From Chamaecyparis obtusa (taxonomy: Eukaryota > Streptophyta > Pinopsida > Cupressales > Cupressaceae), in contig BSBK01006379.1 in assembly GCA_027943335.1 (NCBI GenBank), forward strand, positions 1-64,000: a DNA stretch of 64,000 nucleotides, written 5' to 3'. The notes beneath the pieces were generated by a model. That model was given only the letters and a program-made list of their open reading frames with translations, did not search any database and had not been told where the DNA came from. Position 1 is the stretch's first letter. Each line of letters starts with the position of its first letter. Shown in pieces: positions 45,168 to 55,778 of the stretch. The translations under genes were made by a program, and so were the position numbers.

Positions 45168-47087
45168 TTAGTGCAGCAGAGAAAGAGAAACAACATCCAA
45201 ATGAGTGCGGAGCTGTTCAAAAGAAGCCCGAGGAAGAGCTTTAGTTAAAATATCGGCCACTTGTGCCTGAGTAGGAACATAGACCAACTTGAACTCATTT
45301 GCAAGTACATGATCATGCAAAAAATGAAGTTTGATGGCCATATGTTTGGTGCGTGAGTGCATAATAGGATTTTTACTTAACTAAATAGCACTCATATTAT
45401 CACACATGATAGAAATAAGTTTAGGAATCTGAATACCAAGATTAAATAGCTGATATGTCATCCAAATTAACTGAGTATAGCAAGTTGTAGTAGTAACGTA
45501 CTCAAACTCACAAGTAGATAAAGTGACACAGTCCTATTTCTTACTATGCCAGGCAACCAAATGATTACCTAAGAAAAATGTAGCACCACTAGTCATCTTT
45601 TTGTCATCCGATCCACCCCAATCTGAATCAGTATATCTAAGCAAAGTGAAATCATCAGTATGTGGATACCATAAACCAAAATCAAGAGTACCTTGAATGT
45701 ACTTAAAAATCCAAGTAACAACATTAAGATGAGATTGTTTGGGAGTAGATTGAAAATGGGATACCAGACAAACAACTTGCATCAAATCTGGTCTAGATGC
45801 TATAAGATATAACAGATTACCAATCATAGGTCTATAATAAGTTTGATCCACTGGAGGTGAATCATCATCTTTAATGAGTTTGCACCCTGTTTCCATAGGT
45901 GTGCTAACAGGTCTACAATCTGTCATATTAAATTTCTTTAACATTTCTTTGGCATATTTTGATTGAGATAAGAATAAACCATGCTCAAGCTATGTTACTT
46001 GTAGACTAAGAAAAAATGTCAGTTCACCCAAAAGAGACATTTCAAATTTAGATTCCATGATATCGAAAAAATGTTTTGACAATGCATCATTAGTTGACCC
46101 AAAAATAATATCATCTACATAGACTTCCACAACTAAGATATCTCCATTAACATTTTTAATATATAAAGTGTTGTCTGCACTTCCACATGTAAAACCATTT
46201 GCTATAAGATGCTTATCTAGTCTGGAATACCAAGCTCGAGGAGCTTATTTTAAGCCGTATAATGCCTTTTTAAGATGATATACATAATCAAGTTTATCAG
46301 ATGACTCAAACCCTTATGGTTGTTCCATATAGACTTCTTCATCAAGATAACCATTTAAAAAAGTAGTTTTAACATCCATTTGATAAATAGTGAACTTTTT
46401 GTAACTAGCATATGCAAGAAAGATTCTAATGGATTCAAACCTTGCAACTGGTGCAAAAGTCTCACCAAAATCAATACCTTCCTATTGAGCATAACCTTTA
46501 CACACAAATCTGGTTTTATTCCTTACTACTTTGCCATCTTCATTTAGCTTATTTCTAAAAATCCATTTCCCACCTATAACATTCTTGTTATCGGGTCTAG
46601 GAACAAGTTCCCATGTCTGATTTTTCTCAATCTGATTTATTTCATCTTTCATAGCATTCATCCAGCAAGGTTCTGTCAAGGCTTCAGTCACAGTTTTTGG
46701 TTCAAAGTTCGATAGCAAACAAAAATGTTCTGCAATATGAGCATGTTCATCAAGTTTGGCTTTTCTTCTAGTTAGAATTTCTCCCTCTACAGACCCAATG
46801 ACTTGAGATTCAGGATGTCTTTTTGCTATGATTCTAGAAGGAATCTTTAAAGGAATTTTTGATTCTTGAGAATCTGAATAATGTTCTTGATCAGTATGAT
46901 CAGAAGGTTCTTGATTATCAATATCGGTCTTATGATGTTCACAAGACACATGTTCTCTTCTTTGCAAAGACTCTTCTTCAACATAACTTTCATTGTTATT
47001 GTGTAATAAGGAGCTTTCATCAAAAACCACATTAATTGTTTCAATAACTTTATTCAACCTTGTATTATAACATTTGAAAGCTTTGCT
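45168..47087 (-). pseudogene. Element F reverse transcriptase and RNase H
   Basis: Begins after the stop at 47088 with an acidic linker, then [46 protein letters not shown] and the catalytic VYVDDIIFG (46110-46121). It continues as STPMETGCKL, YRPMIGNLLYL, RPDLMQVVCLVS and YTDSDWGGSDDKK for RNase H, ending DILTKALPRASFEQLRTH near 45190. In-frame stops occur at about 46480, 46310, 46245, 45990, 45533 and 45380. The RNase H site STCEFEYV is still visible. It would convert copia RNA into DNA; closed by stops. Confidence 0.9.
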
Positions 47088-48434
47088 TTACATAGAATAC
47101 CCCAAAAAAATACCCTCATCAAATCTGGAATTAAAACTGTCTAACAAATCATTGTCCTTTTTAATAAAACATTTACAGCCAAAAATTTTAAAATTCTTAA
47201 CATTAGCAATTTTTCCATGCCAAAGTTCATAAGGAGTATATGCTATTCTTACTCTGATTTGAGCCCTGTTAAGAATATATACAGTTGTATGAACAACTTC
47301 TTTCCAGAACTTATTAGGTAATTTTTCTTCATTTAACATAGTTCTAGCCATTTCTTTAATTGTCTTATTTTTCCTTTCCACAACACCATTTTGTTGTGGT
47401 GTACGTGCAATTGAAAACTGCCTCTTAATACCATGTTTTTCACAATATTCTATGAACTCTTGGGAGGTGAATTCTCCACCTCTGACAGACTGTAAACACT
47501 TCAACTTTAGATCAGTTTCCCTTTCAACCGTTTTCCTGAATATTTTGAAGCATGCAAAAGCTTCAGATTTATGTTTCAAGAAAGTTACCCAGACCATTCT
47601 TGAATAATCATATACAAATAGCATAAAATATCTTTCACCATTTAGGGATGGTGTTTTAGTTGGTCCACAAATATCAGTATGGACAATTTCTAGAGGTCTA
47701 TTAGACAAGTACTCTTTGGTTTTAAAATATTGTCTGGTTTGTTTACCTTTGACACATTCTTCACAAACTTTAGCTGGTTTTCTAATTAGGGGTAAGCCTC
47801 TAACCTTTTTATTCTTGTTGATCCTAGCAAGATTGTCAAAGTTTAAGTGACCCAATCTCTTATGCCATAACCAGTTTTCTTCTACTTGACTTACAAGACA
47901 GGTATTAATCAGTGAAGATTCCTTAATAGTAGAATCAATTAGGTTATACAGATTTCCTCCTATTCTTAATCCACTAGCAACAACTTTGTTCTTACTTTTG
48001 ATAGTACATCCTTTAGCATTAAAAGAAATTGAATAGCCACTATGACAAATCTGACTAACACTTAGAAGATTATTTTTTAATCCTTCTACATAATAAACAT
48101 CATGAATGGGTATATTTGTATTATGAACTATTGAACCATGAACAGTGATATAAGCACTTGAGTTATCTCCAAACCAAACAAATCCTCCATCAAAATCTTC
48201 TAAAACTTTAAACTTTCTTTTGCAACCAGTCATATGATGAGAATAGTTGTTGTCTAAAACCCAAGTAGCTGGTTTATGGGAAAACAAAGTTGTTTCAATA
48301 ATTAGGGACTTTTCAATGGGTTTCCCTACTTGTTTAGATTTTAAATGAAGCTTACACTGATTAGCAAAGTGTCCATAATGAAAACATTTGAAACATCTGA
48401 TTAGGTTCTTGAAACCATACTTTTGTTTGTTCAT
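47088..48434 (-). pseudogene. Element F protease and integrase (448-aa open frame)
   Basis: Residues 14-27 form a CCHC knuckle (CFKCFHYGHFANQC). The protease region at 58-70 reads WVLDNNYSHHMTG, with DNN in place of the usual DSG/DSA triad. GAG-pre-integrase and zinc-binding residues H191, H196, C224, C227 follow. The integrase core has HTDICGP (Asp 254) and ERKN (Glu 353), but the second catalytic position is Val 317 (SVRGGEF where SDNGGEF or SDRGGEF is expected), a single A-to-T change. The frame ends at GIFLGYSM with a stop before the polypurine-side pol. It looks open, yet could not be active. Confidence 0.92.
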
Positions 48435-49149
48435 CTTACAGTTGAATGCTTTATGACCAAAAAGATTGCAGTTGAAACAATAACCTTTGAAATAACTTAA
48501 ACTTTGATTTGAAGTTTTTCTTTTATCATTTAATTCATCTTGTTCAATCTAATTTTGTAATAGAACAAGTTTCTTGTCCTTTTCAACAAGAGATTGTTTT
48601 TGATTTTCAATAAGCTGATTTGTTGTTTCTAAATCAGTTTTCTGTATGCTATTCTCTCTTTCGAAATCTAATATCAATTTCTTTTGCTTCTTCAGTTCCT
48701 GCAAAGAACAAAGAAGTTCTTTTTCAAGATCAATATCTTCATCTGAATCAGATGAGGATTCTAATTTTCTAGTTTCTAAATTAGGAACATTGATAATTTC
48801 AGCCATGAAAGATACTTCTCCTTCTTCTTCAGAATCATTTGATTCTTCACTAGAGTCCTCTTTTGACAAAAGACTCTTCTTTTTGAAGTTCTTGAACCTT
48901 TGATTATGATTCCAAGGTTTCCTTCTTGAAAAAATTTCAGTTTTCTCATTACTATCATCTTGATCAGCATAAGGACATTTTGCAGAAAAGTGTCCTAGTT
49001 GACCACAACTAAAACACTTAGGTTTTTCTTGATATTTCTTTCTCATTTTCCTAACTAATAATGCTTCTAGGGCACTTGTTAAATCTGTATCACTTTCATC
49101 TAGTTTCTCAGCCTTAAAGGCTATTTCTTTTGATGTAGAAGCAGTGATC
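48435..49149 (-). pseudogene. Element F gag, C-terminal part with zinc knuckles
   Basis: The frame resumes after fragment G with ITASTSKEIAFKAEKLDES and a first knuckle CFSCGQLGHFSAKC near 48975-49016. Next come Ser/Asp/Glu-rich stretches (SSEESNDSEEEGE, SSSDSDEDIDLEKE) and a predicted coiled coil (SLQELKKQKKLILDFE ... NQLIENQKQSLVEKDKK) ending at a stop at 48549. A second knuckle CFNCNLFGHKAFNC lies at about 48440-48481, and the third opens the next frame. Three knuckles separated by an acidic coil is an elaborate gag for copia. Confidence 0.85.
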
Positions 49150-49156
49150 TGATTTA

Positions 49157-49648
49157 TGAAAACTAGATTACAATACCTAGTGTGATACCTGTAGTATTGT
49201 AGAATTCAACATGAAAATAAAGAACAACAAGATTGCAAACCAAAAATTGATCCATTCTATTCGAATATTTGAGTTTATACAAGTCTAATGGATCCCAAGG
49301 GTCATCAAAATCCCTTGGAAATGAAATGAAGAGTCATTATACTATTTATTACAAATAAACTATTCAAACTATCAAAAATTATCAAAAAACTATATATAAA
49401 AATTAGGTCCACTTGGAGAAGGCATAATGTTCTAGTCATAGCTTCAATTTGTGAACTGTTTGATGCATTGGAAAGGTATTCAAATTATCTAGAACCAAAT
49501 TTTGGAAGCAGTAACATTGCGTTACTCCTTCCGCACATCATCCAAGCCCAAAAATGCACCAAAGACCCTCAAAAATGTAGTTTACTAAAACATAGTAAAA
49601 TTTGAAAAATTAGATTTCAATTTTTTTTTTCCAATTTAATCTTGAGCA
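49157..49648 (-). repeat. Fragment G 3' LTR and polypurine tract
   Basis: TGCTCAAGATT to CTAGTTTTCA on the minus strand, 492 bp, preceded by AAGGGGGGAGGAA (49649-49661). No partner LTR is in the window. Confidence 0.8.
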
Positions 49649-49689
49649 TTCCTCCCCCCTTGAGAGGAAATGGGCCCCATTGCACTAAT

Positions 49690-51715
49690 CTACTGCAATA
49701 GATGAGGAAATTGTTCTTCAATTTGTTCCTTAGTAAACCACTTGCCTTGATGAGAATGCTGACCAGATCGAACCACCCAATACAGAGGAATGTTCTGATT
49801 TCTCAAAGTCTTTAAAATGACTTTAGTAACATGGTCACACTGGACTGGAATAGTAGTAGATGGATTTAACTCTGCAGCTTGAATGTGTTCAATAGCTTGG
49901 GAAATATCCAACAAAGGAGGAAAATAGGGTCTCAACAATTCAACATTGAAAACTGGATGTAGTCCCAAAAATGATGGCAAATTAAATTCAAAAGCATTCT
50001 CACCAACTTGTTTCATAATAGTATATGGACCATAATGAAGAGGACGAAGCTTCCTATTTGGTCTGTGAAGGTGCTCTTTCTGAAGATGTAACCATACCTT
50101 GTCACCAATCTAAAACTTATGAGGAGTTCTATGTTTATCATGCCTTTCCTTATACTTTTGATTACTTTGCTCCAAGATCTCATGAACTTGTTGTTGGAGG
50201 TGTCTAATGTTATCAATGAATTTTTCTTCTTTATCTACCTCCTTGTCACCATTCAATGGACTATTAGATTGTAGAGATGGTATTTCTACATCCATAGGTG
50301 CCAATGGGTGGTACCCAAGAGAAACCTCAAATGGACTGTGCCCTATAGTACTATGGAGTGCATGGTTGTAGCTGTGTTGCACATAGGGTAAGCTTTCATC
50401 CCATGTGCAAGGATGTTTGGAATGATACATCCATAAAATATGAATAATCATTTGATTCACCACTTCTGTTTGCCCATCTATTTGGGGATGAAATGTTGTG
50501 GATTTTGTCAACTTGGTGTCCATTTTAGCCCATAGTGTAGACCAAAATTTGTTGATGAACCTACTATCTCTATCAGAAATAATGGTTTTTGGCAAACCAA
50601 AATGAACTCAAACATGTTCAAAAAATAGCTTGGTAGTATCTTCTGTAGAAATCATCTTTTTACATGCCACCATGATAGCCATTTTAGAAAACCTATCTAC
50701 CACAACATATACACAATCATGCCCTCGCCTGGTAGTTGGAATTCTAGACATAAAATTCATTGAAACAGACTACCATGGCTTATTAGGAATAGGTAATGGT
50801 AAGTATAGACCCAACTTATGGTTTGCTGGCTTTGCAATTGCATAGGCTGCACAAGCTTGTACATGTGAAATGATATCCTGCTTCATTTTTGGCCAATAGA
50901 AATACTTTTGAAGGATAGCAGTAGTATTGCCAATACCAAAATGTCCTGCAACACGACTATAGTGAGCTTCCCATATCATTTTCTTTCATTCCTTGGTGGG
51001 TACACATATGTGACCGTTATGGCAAAGCAACCCATCCTGCAAGTGAAAATCAGGGACATACTTTCCTTCTACCAAATTACCATAGATGTTAGCAAAATCA
51101 AGGTCAGTACCATATAGTTGTTCCCAAGTTGATGATTGATGTCCACATGAATCCAACACTATTGTCAAACCTGCAATTGGAGGCCTACTCAAACAATCTA
51201 CCACCTTGTTACTTCTTCCTTTTTATGACGAATGTTGAGGTGAAATTGTTGTAGATAGGTTGACCACCATTGATGTCTATCATTCTACAACTTCCCTTGT
51301 GTTTGCAAGAATTGAAGTGGTTTATGGTCTATATGTATAACAATTTCCTTTCCCAGTATATAGTGTTTCCATTGTTTGTAGGCCTAAACTATGGCATACA
51401 ACTCCTTATCATAAGTGGGATACCTACGTACTGTATCAGAAAAATTTTCACTATGATAGGCAAGAGGATGCCCATGTTGTGTGAGTACCACACCAAGAGC
51501 ATAATCAGATGCATCTGTTTCTATCTCAAATGCTTGGTGTAGATCTAGAAGGACCAATACTAGTGCTGAACATAGTCTTTTCTTTAACTCCTCAAATTCG
51601 TGTTGCTTTGCCTCTGTCCATTGAAATTTTTCTTGTGCTCCACCCCTTAGTGATTGATTAAGAGGCCATGATATGTGTGAGAAACCAAACGCAAATATGC
51701 GATAGATGTAAGGTC
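49690..51715 (-). pseudogene. Fragment G RNase H, integrase and chromodomain-like tail
   Basis: Starts in the reverse transcriptase C-terminus (GFSHISWPLNQSLRGG near 51680), then RNase H (ETDASDYALGVVLTQ, YPTYDKELYAIV, HIDHKPLQFLQTQGKL). The integrase zinc region follows (VAGHFGIGNTTAILQKYFYWP ... with CAAY in place of C-x2-C). The core shows SMNFMSRIP (catalytic Asp changed to Asn), SDRDSRF and DGQTEVVNQ (Glu kept). The tail HPVFNVELLRPYFPP and PLYWVVRSGQHSHQGKWFTKEQ resembles the C-terminal chromodomain-like part of plant chromoviruses. Several frameshifts and stops; inactive. Confidence 0.87.
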
Positions 51716-51734
51716 ATTTTAGAAAAACTTGATT

Positions 51735-52337
51735 GCGGATTCTCATTTCATATGCAGTCAAAGTTCCTTGCAACTGATGTAAGGTCATTTTAGAAAAAGT
51801 TTTCTTTTCTTCTAAGGTAGAGATCTTAGTTTCAAATTTAGGTAGAATAGTTTTAACTACCTTTGAAATGATATCATGCTCTTCAACAGTCTCTCCTAAA
51901 CCTTTTCTAGCATTTACTACTTCATCAATACGTAAAAAATAAGCAGCTATACTTTCATCCTCATTCATCTTCAAATTATCAAATGGAGTTTTTAACATTA
52001 TCAATTTTGATTCCTTTACTTTCTCATCACCTTGATAAATGGTTTCCATCTTATCCCAGATGTCATTTGTAGATTTATAGTACATAACTTTAACAAACAC
52101 ATCTTTAGTAAGACCACAAAGAATAGCAAATTTTGCTCTTTTGTCAAGTTCATATTTGGTTTTTTCATTAGGATCTGTAGGTACAACATTAGGAATCGTA
52201 TACTTTTTTGCAACTACTTCCCACATATTAATATCTAAAGAATTAATGAAAGCTTCCATTCTTACTCTCCAAAAAACATAATCACTTCCATCAAACAATG
52301 GAGCTCTGCTAAGAGAAGCTCCCTCAGCTTGTTTCAT
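51735..52337 (-). pseudogene. Element F gag, N-terminal part
   Basis: Open from ATG 52337: MKQAEGASLSRAPLFDGSDY, then FWRVRMEAFINSLDINMWEVV, KAKFAILCGL-type and ESKLIMLKTPFDNLKMNEDES, IISKVVKTILPKFETKISTLEE and LHQLQGTLTAYEMRIRN. This is the UBN2/DUF4219-like gag of plant copia elements, normally followed by zinc knuckles, here found 2.6 kb further on because fragment G intervenes. The N-terminal part has no internal stop. The start lies 67 bp inside the 5' LTR. Confidence 0.92.
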
Positions 52338-52390
52338 TTTCCAACAACCCCTAGATAATCCCTATAGGCAGACCTAGTAAGGGACCCTCA

Positions 52391-52401
52391 CTCTAATACC
52401 A
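52391..52401 (-). other. Element F primer binding site
   Basis: TGGTATTAGAG on the minus strand, two bases inside the 5' LTR; initiator-Met tRNA type with one mismatch (C to T at the seventh base). Confidence 0.88.
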
Positions 52402-52403
52402 CT

Positions 52404-53969
52404 TGTTGGAAGTGGTGATAATTCTGAGAGGGGGGGTGAATCAAAATGTAAAAAATTTAGCCACAATTACATAATATGAAACAACAAAATTCTATCCTCA
52501 CAAGCATACAAACTAAAAAATTGAATCACATGAAAAGAATCAACTCATAGACAAGACAAGATCTTTGTCGAGTGGGAAACCCTCAAAACCAAATGGTTTT
52601 GTCATAGGGAGAAAAACCACTCCAATGAAACCTATAGATTTATTAAGCAATAACCCTCCTTTTACAACTGCAGCTTCAACTACCTGGGCTATAGCCCTTC
52701 AATTCTAACCACCAATGAATCTCTGTCAATACAGTTTATATATATAACTGTATGTTTTTTCTCAGTACATAAACCTTATATATACAAACTGTTTAAGATA
52801 GTTCTTGCAATGATTTTCATATCAGAGTAAACCATTTTCTCTTCACACACATGGATACAATCATTTTTCCCCTTTTTATAGAAAAAACATTCAACACATA
52901 TTGCAGATGAATACACAAGTACAGTTGCAACCGACATTGGAACTGTTTTCATATCAGTTAATGAGAACTAATTTTGTAAGAGAAAATTGACAAGGACTTC
53001 ATATAACTTGAAGTAAGTAATCATCCCTTTTTTTCAAAACCATTTTCAAATAAGAAAGATAGTTTTATTTTAAAACTAAATCAATACGTAACTGCCAAGG
53101 CAATGGTAGAATGCATTATATTTTCCAAACTGCTACAGAGACGTAATAGCATATATTTCCTTCAACTTTCAAATGTAGACAAGGAAAACATTGTAGAGCT
53201 GGAATAGAGAAGGATCTTAAACAAAATAAATTGATCTTCTCAAGTAGCAGCATCAGTATCCCTGGTCAAACTGTAACAAACATACCTGTAGTCATCGAGA
53301 GCACACAACTGTGGCATTCTTGCCAGAAAGAGATAGCTAAAGGTGCCAAAACCTCATAAAACCAGGTCATGTGCTACCAACAAGAAGCCACATGAAACAC
53401 ATAGCAAGGAATAGGCATTAGTGAAGCCTTTGAAGAATATGTAGTAGAAAATACCCATAAAAGAACTGCTATTGCATTGATAGGAAAAACCATCAGACTA
53501 CTGCAATAAAAATTGATATCAATCTGTTCCATACCTGCAGGAGATGAACATACTTAAAAACCATCATGAAAAATAGAATGCATGTTGCAGAGAGAACACA
53601 CAACCTTCCATGGCGACGCCCTCAGTTAGGGCTTGATGAAAAAGAAAATGATCATTCAGAAACAAGTTTTTAGAAATATAATCATGTTTCAAATCCACTA
53701 CATGAGCTGCACACGTGGTGCAATACAAACCAAGTATCATTTACCCTGAGTCAAGGAAACCAAATGATGCCAACCCAAGGTAACATTAAGCACATGTGAC
53801 GACAGAGTCAACCAAACCAAATGATGCCAACCATAGCTGTTACCTATGGTATGATGGTGCATGGATACCAACACATCAGCAGAGCCAACACATCAGCAAG
53901 GCAACTATCAGCTATGGTGATGGAAGCTGTCATCAATGTTGCATGAACAAAACAAATAAAGAACCAACA
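52404..53969 (-). repeat. Element F 5' LTR
   Basis: 1566 bp, TGTTGG...CCAACA. On the minus strand a strong TATA-like gttatatatataaactg lies at 52733-52750, the likely core promoter. The same element is present at the matching place in the 3' LTR (about 43570). Confidence 0.93.
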
Positions 53970-55054
53970 ATTTTAACGGTTTTCAGAAATGTTGCTCAGT
54001 TACTTATATTTAAATGTGGAGGAGTGGACAGTTATTACAAAAATTAGAGAATTATCTGATCGATCCTTTTTGAGATATACAAAATGGGACAATTGCATGA
54101 ACAATCATTTTTGGGATTTTCTTATTATATTTGTGATGTGTTTCTGTGTCGTATGTTTCTTATGTGTTTCTTTCAGATACAATGATCTTTTTGGAATATG
54201 ATCCCTTTTAAATTTTCCTTACTATATTTTTGTTGTGTTTTTTCAATATAGGAAAATCCTTTTTTGGGGTTTTCTCATTATGTATGTATTGTATTGCTTG
54301 GAGATGTGAGAATTGACCTTAAAAAAGTGAATGCTTATGTTCTAAATATACAACTGACATATTTATTTGTTGGAATTTTGAAAAAAAAAAAATTATTGTA
54401 TTTATAATAATATAATACGCTGTCATATATACCTTGTATTTGTAGTAAAATTTATTTTTTTAGCATTTATTGTGTTAGTTGAAGCTACATGTGATAACAT
54501 AATACAAATTTGCATATGCATCTTTATTTGTAACAATTTAGAGCCAAAATACTATAAATAGTAATATAACACATGATTTCACATATACCTTGTTTTATTT
54601 TCATGTGACTATTAATATATTTGGTATACAACTAGCATGGTAATATATTTTAAGAAATCTATGTAAAATATGTAGAGAGATATCAATTTTAAAAGTATTT
54701 CATATCCATAAATATTTAATATTATAAATGATATTATACAAGATTAAAACAATTAAAATTAAAAAAATTTCTTACATATTATTTTGTTTGTTGAAGCCAT
54801 ATGTGATAACATTATAAAAATTTACATATGTATTTTATTTTATTTGTTGGAATTTAGAACCAAAATACTATATATAGTAATACAACACAATGCTATCACA
54901 TATACCTTCATTTTTTTTGGTGTGACTATCAATAAGTAGGAAGATGATATCCCTATTACAAAAAAAAATTTATCTTTTCTTTATTATGTTTTTTATATAC
55001 AACTAGCATATTTAAATTTTTGTTTTTTGTGTATGACTATTAATTAAGTAGGAA
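53970..55054. other. AT-rich region with degenerate repeats; no gene
   Basis: The first 100-200 bp should be the continuation of the small gene's downstream region. The rest is very AT-rich with two diverged copies of a segment starting gttgaagc(c/t)a and containing accaaaatactatatatag, near 54479 and 54792, and a partial third near 54368. The motif caactagcat recurs at 54628 and 55003. No coding signal. Confidence 0.6.
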
Positions 55055-55753
55055 TGTAATATCTCAAAAACAAATAAAATTAAATGTTTTGATTGTAATC
55101 ACCTAAGATTTGTCTAGTAGAACCTAAGCCCCTCCCTAATTTGATCAAATTGTCTCAAAGTAAATCTTAAATTTCAAAGGCATAATTACTAGACATAATT
55201 ATGTAGGCAACCTGATTAATCTCTACCTAACATTTTTTGCCTCTTAATCTCCACCCTTCATTCTGGAGGCAATTCCTTTAAAAGGAAGCTCTTCCTTGGC
55301 TCAAGAGTTCCACCTTGCATCTTGGTAATTTTCATTTTTTCATTCTAGAGTAATCTTGCTATTTTGAACTCCTAGTTCTTAGTTCCTTTTCATTCATATG
55401 ATCATAGCTCTCTTGCATTCTTAGTTTAGTTCATTTTCTAGAGTAGTCTTGCATTGTTATCTAGTTTTCTTTCATAATATCATCTTTGTTGTTAGATTAA
55501 TCTTGCATTCTAGTTTCATCCTATATGCATTGCATTTGAAACTTCCATTTTGGAGTATTCAAGTTACTAATCCTTCATGTCAAACTTATGAGCATTACAA
55601 AAAGGATTAAACTCGCTTCAACTAAGAAGTAATAAGTCATTTTTGAGGGTTTAGTTGGTTCATTTGATATGGACTCTTATAACTAAATTCTTGAGTTAAT
55701 GGTTTATTGAGTGTTGGTTGCATTATAAATCAATACCAATTTTATACCACACA
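55055..55753 (+). repeat. Element E 5' LTR (predicted)
   Basis: TGTAATATCTC to ACCACACA, about 699 bp; start and end resemble those of element D's LTR (TGTAATACCCC, TTCACACA). Placed by those ends and the following primer site; the partner LTR is not in the window. Confidence 0.7.
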
Positions 55754-55759
55754 TTTTTT

Positions 55760-55778
55760 TGCACCCGCTATGGGGCCC
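55760..55778 (+). other. Element E primer binding site (Tat-type)
   Basis: tgcacccgctatggggccc, aligned with tggcacctactgtggggcc of element D. Confidence 0.65.

Larger units (their letters stand above)
49155..51729 (-). mobile_element. Fragment G: 5'-truncated Ty3/gypsy inserted in F gag
   Basis: Minus-strand gypsy sequence from late reverse transcriptase through RNase H, integrase and a chromodomain-like tail, then polypurine tract and a 492-bp 3' LTR. No 5' LTR, gag or catalytic reverse transcriptase is present. It splits the copia gag between TAYEMRIRN and ITASTSKE. The 5-bp tgatt occurs on both sides (49150-49154 and 51730-51734). A 23-bp sequence from copia gag is repeated at the truncated end. 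It is the youngest event in this locus by nesting. Confidence 0.88.
43242..53969 (-). mobile_element. Element F: Ty1/copia retrotransposon, structurally complete
   Basis: On the minus strand: 5' LTR 52404-53969, initiator-Met primer site, gag (split by fragment G), protease, integrase, reverse transcriptase/RNase H, polypurine tract and 3' LTR 43242-44807. Integrase upstream of reverse transcriptase identifies Ty1/copia. Flanks agt-tt (agttt, 43237-43241) and atttt (53970-53974) match at 4 of 5 bases, a target duplication. LTRs are equal in length (1566 bp) and differ by roughly 4% in the stretch I compared. Active-site substitutions and several stops make it dead. Inserted 160 bp past the stop codon of the small gene. 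Confidence 0.93.
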
